64,000 nucleotides of DNA. Source: Cyrtodaria siliqua (Eukaryota > Mollusca > Bivalvia > Adapedonta > Hiatellidae). The stretch covers positions 1 through 64,000 of the forward strand of contig JAWPHD010011008.1 of assembly GCA_037043455.1 (NCBI GenBank), written 5' to 3'. Below are positions 22,667-35,480 of this stretch, in pieces. The notes under the pieces were generated by a model. It was not told where the DNA came from, searched no databases, and saw only the letters and a program-made list of their open reading frames with translations. Both the position numbers and the translations under genes were made by a program. The first letter of the stretch is position 1; every line of letters starts with the position of its first letter.

Positions 22667-23214
22667 ACATGGAACTATGAATTGGGAACCATGAACCAAC
22701 TTTATGCTCATGCTAAATGTTGGCTGCGCTAACTAAATATTTCTTACAATATTGAGTAAAGAGGATCAAACAATCGAAAGAATAATATTATTCGGATGTA
22801 AGATAAGATACAATGAGTTTTATTAAAATACAATTAAATATTTGATAGTTTATACACATGTACTTCATGACAGGTCATGTACTATTAATAATTATTTCGG
22901 CTACATTAACATAATTATGACATACAACATAATAGTTATGGACAAATTTACGCCGAGAGTGACATTGCAATGTTAAACGTGCGCCATATACGATATCAGA
23001 GTAGTAAAGAAGTCATTAAAATCAATCCTGTAGGAACACTTTACAGTATAAGTAAAGCCCTTCGTTTGTTAGATAAAAATGTGATTTGTCTTTGTGTGAA
23101 GTGTAATGTCAGTAAAATATGTCGTCTCTATTTTTATAAATTTGGAACGTTTGTTTATTATAATACTACGCTACATGTTGTCATCATTTTATCAACTACG
23201 TTTGTAGCTACGAT

Positions 23215-23945
23215 GTTGCATACAACGATATTTGATATTGGTGACCTGCATACAATGATATTTGATATTGGTGACCTGCATACAGCGATATTTGATATTG
23301 GTGACCTGTATACAGGGATATTTGATATTGGTACCTGCATACAGTGATATTTTGATATTGGTGACCTGCATACAGTGATATTTGATATTGGTGACCTGCA
23401 TACAGCGATATTTGATATTGGTGACCTGCATACAGTGATATTCGATATTGGTGACCTGCATACAGCGATATTTGATATTGGTGACCTGCATACTGCGATA
23501 TTTAGCGATATTTGATACTGGTGACTTGCATTCAGTAATATTTGATATTGGTGACCTGCATACAGCGATATTTGATATTGGTGACCTACATACAGGATAT
23601 TTGATATCAGTGACCTGTATACAGCGATATTTGATATTAGTGACTTGTATATAGCGATATTTCTGAATATGATCTTGATATTGGTGACCCTTATACAGCG
23701 ATCTTTGATATCGGTGACCTGTATACAACGATATTTCTGAATATGATATTGATATTGGTGACATGTATACAGCGAGATTTCTGAATATGTTCTTGATATT
23801 GATGACCTGCATATAGCGATATTTGATACTGGTGACTGGCATACAGCGATATTTGATATTGGTGACCTGCATACAGCGATATTTGATATTGGTGACTGGC
23901 ATACACCGATATTCTGAATATGATCTTGATATTGGTGACTTGTAT
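23215..23945. repeat. Minisatellite A, 30-bp unit with 44-bp variants
   Basis: About 20 tandem units are built on GATATTGGTGACCTGCATAC followed by AGCGATATTT. Near 23650, 23730, 23780 and 23910 the unit is lengthened by TTCTGAATATGATC-like sequence to about 44 bp, the form that dominates array B at 25465-26245. Both arrays therefore share an ancestor. Frames reading DIGDLHTAIF and its relatives are artefacts of the 30-bp period. Confidence 0.92.
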
Positions 23946-24060
23946 TTAAAGGTTATTGAATTTTTATGGAGAAATATTACTGGAACGAAATCTTTTATCG
24001 GAGGTGACGAGCTTGCTAGTAATATTTCTCCATGCAAATTCTGTAACATTTTTTTATAAA
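23945..24060. repeat. Hairpin element related to 55293-55422
   Basis: Arms with ATGGAGAAATATTACT and AGTAATATTTCTCCAT enclose a GACGAGCTTGCTAG loop. The same organisation (AGGTTATTG start, AATATTACT arm, GACGAGCTTGCGAG centre) is present at 55293-55422, so they are copies of one foldback-type family. Confidence 0.65.
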
Positions 24061-24249
24061 TTATTTTAAATTATGTTTTTTTTTCTAATATTACATATAT
24101 ATATACTGAACCAAATAGCTAACGCACCAGTGGACAATATACGTAATATCTCAATAATAACAATCAATAAATCAAAACAAATTAAAAAAAATATCATTCA
24201 AATCACCTGTCTCCAACGGTGCCAGTAGGCATATAAGTATAGGATAGAG

Positions 24250-24330
24250 CATGAGTTTTGCACGTGTACGGGGAGATAATGCACGAGCGTTAGCCAGTGC
24301 ATTATCGTCCGTACACGTGCAAGACTCATG
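24250..24330. repeat. Inverted repeat, ~30-bp arms
   Basis: CATGAGTTTTGCACGTGTAC is mirrored by GTACACGTGCAAGACTCATG, and the pairing continues inward through GATAATGCAC/GTGCATTATC. A stable hairpin with a loop of about 10 bases results. From 24340 to 25460 no gene is recognised; 24780-24840 shares GAGCCGCGAAATA with the reverse complement of 55780-55800. Confidence 0.8.
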
Positions 24331-25464
24331 ACCTATTGTATTCATACCACAATAACTAACATATTCTGTGTGTATCCTCGGGTATTACACGATGCATAGT
24401 GTGTATTTAGGCTATTGTGGTATAATAAGTTCATGCATTAAATGTATTGTCTACTGGTGTGTTAGCTGTTCGGTTCAGTATATATATATTACAATTATTG
24501 CATATTGTCTCCCAGACATTTTCAAAGAATTCGTGTTATTTTCGCTCGTTTGTTGTTTTTGTTCCTTTTTATTTACCAATGTAGATGGATACATTTTCAA
24601 AAAAATGGAAGCGACCACGATAAAAGCAACTCAAGTTATCTAAGCGTTTTCAGATGCTGAATTACGTCTGCTTCGAATTGTTTTGATAATTCAGATACAA
24701 TAATAGTTGCAGTGCTTATTGTTGTTAGTGTTTGTATACATTTACTTAAAGATAATAGCCTACCGTCATATTCGCGTTTTAACCGAGAAAATGACCCGAC
24801 CTTTTTCACGCGGTTGCCAAGAGCCGCGAAATACACTTATTACTATTTTTGTCTGCAATGCAATTTTGTCGTGCAATGCTTAATTTGACGGCTACTTGAA
24901 AGAAATATTGCCGAAGATTAGCTGAGATATGAATTGTTATTAAAATTACTTTTGTATCAGCATGATTACGTTGCTTCAGCATGATACAGTAAGTTTAGGT
25001 ATGCATCTAAACATTTACTTCCGTTCACGGCAGTTGGAACTTTTTCTCACTGTCACGTTCTCGGTTAAAAACGTGAAATCCTCTCGAAGTAAATTTTCAC
25101 AAACATCATCAACAGTAAGTTCTATAATTATTATTTTATCTCAAAACAAGGCCGAACAAGACGTAATGCAGCATTAAACCGTTTAGAATACGTTAGCGCT
25201 TCCAATTTTTGGATGAGTATCTAACCGTAACAAACCGCGAAGAACAAAAATGAACAAAAAGAACCAAATGAAAAATGGGGAAATAACAGGAATTCTTTAA
25301 ACATGCATGGTTGACAATAGGTCTGTATAATATTGAATTGGAACTGAATTGAATGTTATAGTCGCACCAACAGCTACGGTCATATGTCGACTTTCCAGCT
25401 TCTATTGGGGGAGAAAGACCCAAGGTGCCCTCCGAGCAATTTTCGTGCATAAAATATGACCTTG

Positions 25465-26245
25465 ATATTGGTGACCTTCGTACAGCGATATTAGATTTTG
25501 GTGACCTGCATACAGCGATATTTGATATTGGTGACCTGCATACAGCGATATTTCTGAATATAAACTTGATATTGGTGGCCTGCATACAGCCATATTTCTG
25601 AATATAAACTTGATATTGGTGACCTGCATACAGCCATATTTCTGAATATAAACTTGATATCGGTGGCCTGTATACAGCCATATTTCTGAATATAAACTTG
25701 ATATCGGTGACCTGCATACAGCGATATTTCTGAATATAAACTTGATATCGGTGGCCTGTATACAGCCATATTTCTGAATATAAACTTGATATTGGTGACC
25801 TGCATACAGCGATATTTCTGAATATAAACTTGATATCGGTGGCCTGTATACAGCCATATTTCTGAATATAAACTTGATATCGGTGGCCTGCATACAGCCA
25901 TATTTCTGAATATAAACTTGATATCGGTGGCCTGCATACAGCCATATTTCTGAATATAAACTTGATATCGGTGGCCTGCATACAGCCATATTTCTGAATA
26001 TAAACTTGATATCGGTGGCCTGCATACAGCCATATTTCTGAATACAAACTTGATATCGGTGGCCTGCATACAGCCATATTTCTGAATATAAACTTGATAT
26101 CGGTGGCCTGCATACAGCCATATTTCTGAATATAAACTTGATATTGATGACCTGCATACAGCCATATTTCTGAATATAACCTCCTTGATATTGGTGGCCT
26201 GCATACAGCAATATTTCTAAATATAAACTTGATATTGGTGCGATG
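25465..26245. repeat. Minisatellite B, 44-bp unit, about 17 copies
   Basis: Units read TTGATATCGGTGGCCTGCAT, ACAGCCATATTTCTGAATAT, AAAC. The TCTGAATATAAAC landmark repeats every 44 bp (for example at 25861 and 25905). The first few units are 30-bp and match minisatellite A. The central copies (about 25860-26120) are almost identical, which points to recent homogenisation. Minus-strand frames here are not genes. Confidence 0.92.
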
Positions 26246-26249
26246 CACA

Positions 26250-28042
26250 TTACACACTCCGCAAAACCATTGATATTTGAAAATCTAGTGTGTCATGTAT
26301 GCACAGACCTAATAACAAATAGATTGGACACTACGAAAATTATCTAAATTTCACGTGGCACAGTGCGAAAATTTCACAAATTATTACCCAACTTTAAACA
26401 CACATTTATGAAGAGTTTTAAAGATACAAGTTTCATTAATGCCAAATACCATCACATATTTAATTTTCTTTCCAATGATAGTATTTTTCTTTCTCTTACA
26501 TTTAGAGCAAAATAGGAGTTTGACGGAAACTTTGACTGTCAAAACTTTGATTTTTAAGAGAAAAGCGAAAAACGATGACATTTTTAAATTTAAACCTCTT
26601 TTTATACAATTTCTTACTTTCAAAATAAACATAAATTATTATAATACCATTTTGCTATTCACTATGAATCGTTTGAATGTATTCTCATCAAAATCAGTGA
26701 ATAATTGGGAGAGGAGATAGAAGGAAAAGTTAAGGTGCCAAAAGATATGTTGGTTACTTCATTGGTTAAGATAGGAAGTTTCCTATCTGTTTATTAATAT
26801 GTCTATGATGTATGGGATGAAACCACAACACTCAGGATCGCACGCTCGAACACTCCTCGACATTGACTTACCTGTGTTCCATGTTACGGAGACAACAACA
26901 TAAAAAGAAAAGAAAAATCACACACACAAACTTGTTTTATGATTTATTCACATTACATTTCACATAACACACAAAACTAAGTTATGCGAACACAAATGTA
27001 ATATTTTATATAATGATACAAAAACACAACAACAATTGTTTAACATTTAATCATGTAAACGACGAAACTTGAAAAGCACAATGATAAATTATATTAAAAC
27101 TTATTTATAAACGCAGCACGAACGTCAGCATGAAACGTGCATAACTTTAAGTTAATCAGACACATGTTAAGCTTACATCATTTTCATAATTACATTTGCA
27201 GTAAATCATACAGAAAATGCTCACGCACGCTTTCTGTATAGTTAACATGCATTTCATATATTCAGCATAATATGGACCTAAGACCATATGACCAAACGGC
27301 ACTCGTATATATAATATGTATCAACATTATAATATTATAATATACATATAATTAAAAACAAAAATTGTCAGGGTCACATGTTCGTTGCTTTTTACTACCG
27401 TTTTCTCTTTAATTCTCAGCCTCAATGTCACTGTCATTTTCTCATCACTGTCGTTAACGTCCCCACTTCACATACTTCACATAGTTTAATGATACCGAGC
27501 CGTGGGCATCGTCGTATACGCCTTGCTACACTGTCATAACCTATTTAGAAACTTATTCACGTAAGAAGAAATCCCATTTTTTTATATTCATTTTAATGCA
27601 AAAAATATATTATTTATTTATTTACTTTATTTACATTACAGTTATTGCTTCATTTTATCAATTTTACACCGAAATAAAGATTTTGCGGTCGATCTTGATG
27701 TAACAAAGTGATGAAGAAACACTTACCCCCAAAATTAAAAAAAATGATGAAGAAAATATTTAAACATTAGTTTTCTTCTTTTAATAGACAGAAAAGGCAG
27801 TGAGCTATCAATCGATTAAAGATAGAATTAATTAACAAACGCCTTCCTCGTTTTCTCAAACTGTTTTAAAAAAAATTAAAACATCTCTGAATGCCTTTAT
27901 CTCGTGAACAGCACCCTAATTGCACTTGTCTCTAAAGATATTTTGTATATCTGTAAGTCGAAGATGTTTACAATTAAATCACTGGGCAGCACATGGCTGA
28001 TTGACAAATTGCTCTTCAAATAATAAATATAGCATTTTATAC
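26250..28042. other. AT-rich intergenic region
   Basis: No gene, recognised repeat or RNA was found. This would include the 3' untranslated region and polyadenylation site of the minus-strand gene that ends at 28043. TTTATT motifs on the plus strand (27608-27630) are the nearest cluster of possible AATAAA signals, but none could be assigned. Confidence 0.5.
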
Positions 28043-30710
28043 TCAAACCATTGGACATGCGACACTATGAGCTGCTTGACAACCTTCCGTGTTGACATCA
28101 AACCACAAACCTGCTGGACACGATTGGATGTACGGCCGGAAGTCAAAACAGTTTACATATTTATTACAGTCTGATGGGTGGCGAAAGAGTCCATCTCGCC
28201 TTGGACAGTTGATATCACTGTAACACGACACGTATTCTTTCTTGTTGCATGTTTGTGCGATGGGGTCGTAGAGCATGCTGAGTGGACAACGCTCCTGCAC
28301 CGGTTGCCGGAACAAGCAGTGGTAGTAATAGGCGCAGTTATCCGGATCCGGAAACACGATCGAACTCGAGGAACATCGAACTGGTTCCGGTTCCTTTCTT
28401 TGAAATAACTCTGGAAATGAATAATAACTGATCGTGAAATTTCTTTGAGATATAAGGGGAACTAAATAAACTGTTTTTTTCGTTTCGTAGATGCTTTAAC
28501 CTAACATTTGCACTGTATTCACTTTGTTTTGTTTGTTTGTATGGTGCTTTACGTCATTTTCAACACATGTAAGGTTATATATGACGGTCGATTTTTGTGG
28601 TGGCGGCAGACCACCCATATTTCCTGGGTAATCGCCGGACATTGGCGAATATTATGAAAACAAACATGTGCTTTTAAGCTTTTGAAACTCGATGAATTAC
28701 AAAATAAACATTGACAAACTTAATTATTTTATTATATTATGAAAACAAACACGATATTTTTGAAGCTAATAAAGCACAAAGATCAATGCGTTTAAAAGAA
28801 ACGGCGCTAGGCATAATTTATAATTAACAATGGAACGTGCTTTTAGTGATTACGTGAACTACAAAACAAAAACTGATGAACTTCAATATTTTGTTTTTGA
28901 AAAAAATTATATAAACTAAATGTGTTATAATTTTTAATATAAACAATTTATTAACTTGACGATTATTGAAAGTTATTCCAAACTTACGTGGGAAACAGTT
29001 GGCTGTCGAAACATTGACCATGGGGTCCATTTCTGTACATATACTACTTCCTAGGAAGGCCAAAACACTCGGAAGTCCATCAATAAATCGTCCCATTGAG
29101 AATGATTTGCAATAATCGGATCCGATTGATGAAAACTCCGGGCCTGATTTTCCTTTACCAACGGCATACATGACAACGCCATCAAACTTGGCATTTGTGG
29201 CTGCCTCTAAAACGCCGAGTCGACCGTCTAATGGCACACTATCGTATGTGAACACCACGCCAATCTTTTGCGCACCTGGTCTGGGCATTTGTACCGGATT
29301 TCCGGCAGGATTTTGGAACATGTGATGCATCAGAGTTATGGCGGCTGCAACGTCATTTCCGCCATTCAATTGGTCAGCATATGCTTGTCTTTGACTCATC
29401 AAGGTAATCCGCGTATTTGTCTGTTTTGCAGTTTTGAAAGGCTGTGGCCAATTTATGGCGATAGGCTCTCTCCCGTAAAGAATTAAACCAATGTTTACAT
29501 TATCTGGGTCAATTTGAAAATAGCTTACAAGGTTGATAAGAAACCTTTCAAATGGGAAAAATTCTTGTCCGGGTACAACATCCGAGCCAGGTATAGCAAA
29601 TATCAAGTCTGCTGTTCCTCTGCATTGTCCTGGAATAAATAATAATAATAATAATAAAAATATATATATATATTAATAATAATGTGCATTGGGTTATATT
29701 GAGCTAAATTACAAATTCAACTGTTTTCTTTGAAAATTATTTTCTCTGAAAGAACTATGATGTTATGGAAACTAACTCTCATACTGGATATCAATATGAA
29801 TTAGGTCTATTTTTTCTGTGATTAAAATGTGTTTCAAACATGGAACGCGTGACAAAGACATAAACAAGGAATAATTTTGTAAAAATGTATCATGGAGATG
29901 TGGTTCTTGGCCTCTGCTCTGCACTCTGCTCTGCTGTTGTGTGAATAAGATTGTCGTTTTTACTGTCATAAAGCTTCATGCGATAACCTTAAATTGTTTC
30001 AGAGATATGCTCAGGGCAGGAAAAGCTAATTTTAAACAGTTTCACGGATATGTACCGGACATTAAATGCATGACAAAGACAAACAGGGATATAATTTGTT
30101 GAAAAATTAACCCAGAATTATGGCGCGTTTGTTTGCATGTCGTTCGATTGTGTTCTTTACTTGTATAAAGTTTCATGCAAATACCTACGAGTATATGTAC
30201 GCCTATAAATGTATCAATTATTTACACTTGAACACCATGGACAACAAGTCAGTTCGATAATTTAAGTATATACATCAATTTAAGTATGTATATTCCTAGT
30301 TTATAATGGAATATATATTGCATATATTGAAAACCACCAATTAGAATTCATTTTACGCATATTCAATCATGGGTATTTGAAGAACCCGTTAATAAACTTA
30401 TACTTTTAATCGATACAAGTACATTATTATATGACCTGAACACCTGGGTAGAGTTTTGATAAATGGTTTACGGTTTTGTAGTGAACTTTTGCTGTTATTT
30501 GGCGGGTTCGTTTCTTTAAAGTAATATGCGAAGGTGGCGTTTCAGAGTTTTGTTATTTCAATTGTTTTACATTAAAGACGTATATTAAAATAATTGTTCG
30601 GAAGGAGACCAAAACGAAAAAAATTCTGTTAGGAGAAGTTAAAATATCTAACTATAATTACCTGAGACGCCGCTAATTCCGATCACCGCAAACACAGCTA
30701 TTAACAACAT
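28043..30710 (-). CDS. Secreted vWA plus double chitin-binding (CBM14) protein, Pif/BMSP-like
   Basis: Three coding exons join in frame to 352 residues: 30662-30710 (signal peptide MLLIAVFAVIG...), 28988-29629 and 28043-28410. Every junction has a GT donor and AG acceptor, and all introns are phase 1. Residues about 20-215 form a von Willebrand factor A domain. Residues 243-293 and 299-349 each carry the six-cysteine pattern of chitin-binding type-2 (peritrophin-A) domains. The product should be secreted and bind chitin. Such vWA/CBM14 combinations are known in molluscan shell-matrix proteins (Pif, BMSP), though this one is much shorter. Oddity: the metal-site DxSxS motif reads PGSDV (residues 30-34), so the first Asp and last Ser are missing and metal-dependent binding is doubtful. 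A shell role is inference; mucus, byssus or immune roles are possible. Confidence 0.9.
28578..28635 (-). mobile_element. SINE family A 3' fragment in intron 3
   Basis: TATATGACGGTCGATTTTTG followed by CAGACCACCCATATTTCCTG matches the 3' end of the SINE at 18598-18780. Only the tail remains. It lies in the intron between the vWA exon and the chitin-binding exon. Confidence 0.65.
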
Positions 30711-32142
30711 TGTATTTCCTGAAATAAGATACAAACAGTATCATCTACAGTCAAGCTTAATAAGGGACCGCCTCTGATTTAAACATAGTTTATTGCCAGT
30801 AGTTTACATACAGAGTAATATCAACATATATACGCAAGAAATATTATAATGACAAATTGGTCGGTTTAACAGGTTCTACCATCATTGGAGTAAACCCTTA
30901 CCAGTTAACGTTTTGAAATTGCAAATGGCAGAGAGTTATAAGATACAATGGCAACTACACTGAGAACGAAAACACATAAATAAGTAAACGATATATACTA
31001 GTATAGCAGAAAAAAAAAAATAGAGAAATAATGAAATAGAGTTATGAGAAAGATTAGATATCGCCAATTGAAAATCCAGTCAGTTTAAAACATGTGAACG
31101 CTTTCGAGGAAAACATCTTCAAAAATATATATTATACACAACATTTTAGATAAGTAATGTCAATTATATTTGATTGTATAAATGACGGTAGAGATACAAA
31201 CAACAACACTAAAAATAGACCCCCTCTATTAAGAGACCGCTTGATTTCAGAGCCCACCATTTCAGTTTCCATTGTTTTGTTTAAAATTAATCTGTACTTT
31301 TATTGAGAGACCATTTGCGCTACTAGGCTCGTGTTTTATCTTCATTTTAGTAGTCTTAATACAGGTTTCAGTGTATGCTTTATTTACTATAGGTTTACTA
31401 CAGTATATAGGAACACGTACATTCGGAGACCCACAGTTAGAGCATCATAATATTGTTGCAGAATAGGTGTAAGGTTGTTAGTTGCAGTTCTTTTCACAAA
31501 CGGTCGAGAATATAGGTTTGAGTATTATACATAGATGAAAAACATGTTTAATATATCCAATGAATTCAATACTGCTGAAAAAATCCACCGTGAATAATTA
31601 TGACTCCAGCCCACATATAGATTAAACCAGCTTCGGCTATAATAACATCAGCTGCATATATGTTATATAGATAAAAAGTGTTCATTTTATATCAACCATA
31701 ACTAAATACACTCAGTGTACATTTGAAAGCGCAACACTTGGTATTATTTGAATTTCTAGAGTGGAATTAAAGTCCTCGTGCAAAATCTGTTTTAACTGAA
31801 AGAAGCAGAGCAAATCTTATGCAACTGTTTATCGACATATGTTAATATAACCTTTGTGACAAAGAGACTTGTGTTCTAACATAAAATACAATCTTGATTT
31901 GCCAACAAACAAAAACAGCGGACTAAAAATAATCGAAAATCTAAAATGTTCCGTTTTTAAATGTACTGAGTAATTTGCAAAATAAATGTTCTAAACTTCT
32001 AAACAATATTGCACAAACACTATAGTTCCACTGATATCAACATATATAACATATCCTTTTTGAAAAATAGCACTATGATTAAAAACTATATATTTTATAT
32101 TTGTATTATAATTAAAAACCTAATCGCAACAAAATTGCTTAC

Positions 32143-32189
32143 CGAATAGTAGACGTGTGTACGTTCCTGAGTAATGTCAACAACTAACT
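32143..32189 (-). other. 5' untranslated exon 1 of the vWA/CBM14 gene
   Basis: On the minus strand a short leader exon runs from an initiator-like TCAGTT (A at 32189) to a consensus donor TCG|GTAAGC (last exon base 32143). It has no ATG. The next exon begins at 30718 after TTATTTCAG, 8 bases before the start codon. The 1.4 kb intron between them (30719-32142) is AT-rich and holds nothing recognisable. Confidence 0.65.
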
Positions 32190-32217
32190 GAAACCTTCCT
32201 GACGTGTATCTTATATA
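32189..32217 (-). promoter_or_regulatory. Core promoter: TATA box and initiator
   Basis: TATATAAG on the minus strand at 32217-32210 lies 28 bases upstream of the TCAGTT initiator A at 32189, the canonical metazoan TATA-to-start spacing. The downstream leader exon, signal-peptide exon and coding exons support it as the promoter of the vWA/chitin-binding gene. Confidence 0.7.
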
Positions 32218-32219
32218 TC

Positions 32220-34190
32220 ACCCTTATTATGCCACACTCGGGTCGCAATAAAAGACTCTCGCTTTTGTTTTATTATTAGATTGCCCAATAAAATACAAAT
32301 TAGTGCATATATTTTGCGCAAATGTATCACACTCTTTGTTACAAATGCTCACACATGCGCATCAGGTATGACGATTGTCACATGCCCTGTCATGGACATG
32401 CAATAAAAATGTTATTATACCTGGTTTTTGTGAATATATATTAATCAACGTACATTGTTATGATGCATAATCGATAATTAAGGACATTAGTCACCCAATA
32501 ATAAATTGATGGTCGATTATTGAACACAAGTTGCCCGACACGCGCAGTGCTTCTTCTGACATTTTATATTGCTGCTTGTTTACTGTCCATTGCAATTAAT
32601 ATTTACATGGTAAATTAATATTTACATGGTAACAGAACAGGAAGTTTTTTTGTTTTTATACACGTTTTCAAATTTAGTGTTAAAGAACATACAAAGCAAG
32701 TTGCAGTTCACGTGCTATGAACGCAGCACGTGCTATGAACCCACACGGCGGTTTTTGGTATAAAACCGTACATTGGGTTTTTTCTCTACCAGCTTCATTA
32801 GTAATCCCGCAATTCAGGGACCAGTAGACTATACTGCGTATCGGGTACCAGTATACTTGCTACCGAAAAGGTTGATCTGAAAAAAGTGGAAACCGATTAC
32901 AGAACAGGGGTGTAGCTAGGGACTTTGGAATGTTACGCTAACAGTCTAGGGGGTCCGGGGGCACACACCCTAAACTTTTTTTTATCTTAGACCGTCTGTG
33001 GTGCAATCTGGAGGCATTTCCGCAAGCAAATGAGGCTGGTTTTGTCTCTGCATTTTATGTTTTTTCTAGATTTTTTTTTTAAAAAAGTGAGCTAAATGAA
33101 GAAGTTACCTGACCACCCTAGCTCTTGTCTTTATTGCAGTTTTGGACTTTTAATTTTTTCAATATTTGGGACAATGTGTACGCAACTGCGTACTCTGCGT
33201 ACAGGTAGCTACGCGCCTGCTCTCAAGAAGGGTTGCCGGACTACTTTATTAGTTGTTGCGTTAACTTTCGTGTAATTCAGAAATTGCTCCCGGTACCGTT
33301 TAGGAATTTGGTACCGCTTTATAATTTGGTACCGAAATACATTTATGCGATCGCAGTCTGCGTTATTGCATTATCCTGTTATGGGATAATGTTTCAGTTC
33401 CATGATTTTAAATGGTTTTTATCTTGTTCTTATTAAGCAAAGTAGCACCAGAATTAGCAGTTTTACCAAAATTAGCCCGTACATTTTTTCCATCCACCCC
33501 TATAATTTCTTACAATGAACCAAGACACTGACAGTTGTGTATATATGTGTATATATGTAAATATATGTATATATATGTGTGTGTATAGGTATGTTCGTAT
33601 ATACATGTATATATTAACTATATAAATAGTGTTTATTAAACAGTAATTTATACAACTTTATAATTAGATGGGCTAGAGGACGGCAATCAAAATGTAGTTT
33701 AAAGAGTTTTTCTCTTATTTTTTTTAACATCTCCCCTGCCTCAACCATCTAATACATGTATCTATTCTGTATTATCATTTTATGATGCTGAATTGTAAAT
33801 ATATATGTATGTGTTTAGTAAATGAATATTACATGCTGTAAAATATTGTAAGGTGTGGCAAGGGATGGTCCTCCCCGACCCTTGCTTCACCTATTGACGG
33901 GGAGATTAAACTGGTCGTCAAAAGACGGCTCAAAAAATAATAAAAATAGCCCGTACGCCCAAACCACACCCTACTCCACCCCACCCCAACCCCACTTACG
34001 CACAGTTGTCTTTTTATCATGCAAGCTGGGTTGTTACTTATTATATGCTTTATGACATAGAACATACCATTTTATCACCATACAACACCATTGGTCAGCA
34101 CGTGGATTCGATTTTTTTTTTAATACAGACGTCCGATTTACAAGCAACGTGCAACTGATGTTATAACAAATTTTACTATACGAGGGGTGA
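32220..34190. other. Intergenic region with AT microsatellite
   Basis: No gene was found. A TATATGTG/TATATATG simple repeat lies at 33540-33620. TTAATATTTACATGGTAA is duplicated at 32598-32632, and ACGTGCTATGAACCCAC-type motifs repeat at 32710-32745. The segment at 33955-33995 is rich in CCACCCCA. Confidence 0.5.
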
Positions 34191-34235
34191 TCTTAGAAAA
34201 CGGACATGTGCAAGACATACTCGTCCTATACATGT

Positions 34236-34930
34236 GTTTAAAGGGAATGTAGCGACACAGCCAAACAGCTCTCTTATTGAGAGTTCTAAAAAAAATTGGA
34301 AAACGTTGAAAGAATTATCATAATCGGATGATAAACAAAAAAGATATGACCATTTGAAAGTTGTTCTAAAACGGATATTGGAGCCGCCAATTGGCATCCA
34401 TAAATATACATATGTTTCATACAAATGCTGTCATGTTTTCCCTATAAATCAGTAAATTGTCTGATTTATAAATATTCCATATATGGGCATTTAAAAGTGT
34501 GATGTCATAACTCTCAAAATGGCGGCTCCCATATCCCTTTCAACACATTACGTGGTCAGCGTATTAACTTTCATACCCCATCCAACCCCTTCTCCAAAAA
34601 GCCAAAACGGGGTTGGCTGTGGTATGAAATAAAACCTTAATTTCAGCTTAAAACGTTTGCATATTGTAAAATTAAAACATTTAATAGGTAAGTTTAAACA
34701 GGTTATCGCATTTGTTCAAACAAAATATATTTTAAACTTGCTTTATTGTCGAAGTATCCATTATAATATTCTGATAAGCTTTCCCATCGCTTAATGGAAT
34801 TAAGGCGGGACCACGTAATGGAACCTTCAAATGATCATATCTTCTTTGTTTATCATCTGATTTTGATAATTCTTTCATCCTTATTTAAGTTTGTCTGGAC
34901 TCTCAATATCTTAATTATGAATCATCTTTT
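34236..34930. mobile_element. Long inverted-repeat MITE, family C copy 1
   Basis: A left arm (TTTAAAGGGAATGTAG, ATTGAGAGTTCTAAA, GAAAGAATTATCAT, GATGATAAACAAA, GATATGACCATTTGAAAG) is mirrored by 34800-34920 (CTTCAAATGATCATATCTTC, TTTGTTTATCATCTGA, GATAATTCTTTC, CTCTCAATA). A related element at 42890-43445 has the same motifs in both arms and ends CTACATTCCCTTTAA. There is no coding capacity. Confidence 0.7.
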
Positions 34931-35199
34931 AATTTGTTATTTAAAAAAAACCATGACCTATTTATTAAATAATAATCTGAAAAATGTTAACACATTCTCA
35001 AACAGAAACGATTTCCGATGTAATTAAAACTATTTTTATGCAATGCTTACTCCCTTATAATTTAGACTTATCGTACTTAAAATTATTTAAATTCTAGAAG
35101 GTTGCATTTAAACTACCTTTTCTATATAATATGTGCGTACTAAATTCTTTTCTCGTTCATGCTTTTATGTACAAGTTATCTCCAAAATCAAAAGTTTGT

Positions 35200-35480
35200 C
35201 CGGGGCCGGGATCTGAGTAAATTGGCTGCGTTTGAAACTTTCTCGCCTCGCACCGCTGTGGGTTCGAATCACACCGGGCGCTCGACTTTAAGTGAGAACA
35301 TGTCGATTCTTACGGAAGGCGGGAGGGTCGATTCTTACGGAAGGCGGGAGGGTCGATTCTTAGGGAAGGCGGGAGGTATACAGTACTGGTTCTTCACAGG
35401 AAAAATGGAATGGTTTGCCTCTACCACGAAAACATTGACCGTCATATATAGCCTAAAAGTGCTAAAAAGGACGTAAAACA
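35200..35480 (+). mobile_element. tRNA-derived SINE, family A, with internal triplication
   Basis: A B-box GTGGGTTCGAATCACAC lies at 35260-35276. A ~27-bp piece with GTCGATTCTTACGGAAGGCG occurs three times in tandem at 35298-35372, whereas the copy at 18598-18780 has one. The tail CATTGACCGTCATATATAGC matches the other family members. Confidence 0.75.

Noticed and set aside
23215..26245. CRISPR array
   Set aside because: Units are contiguous with no variable spacers and the context is eukaryotic.
23192..26257. Repeat proteins of the type reading GDLHTAIFDI or YAGHQYQ
   Set aside because: Artefacts of the 30-bp and 44-bp minisatellites; frames overlap on both strands.
33829..34065. Overlapping frames on both strands at a CCACCCCA-rich patch
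   Set aside because: Low-complexity composition only.
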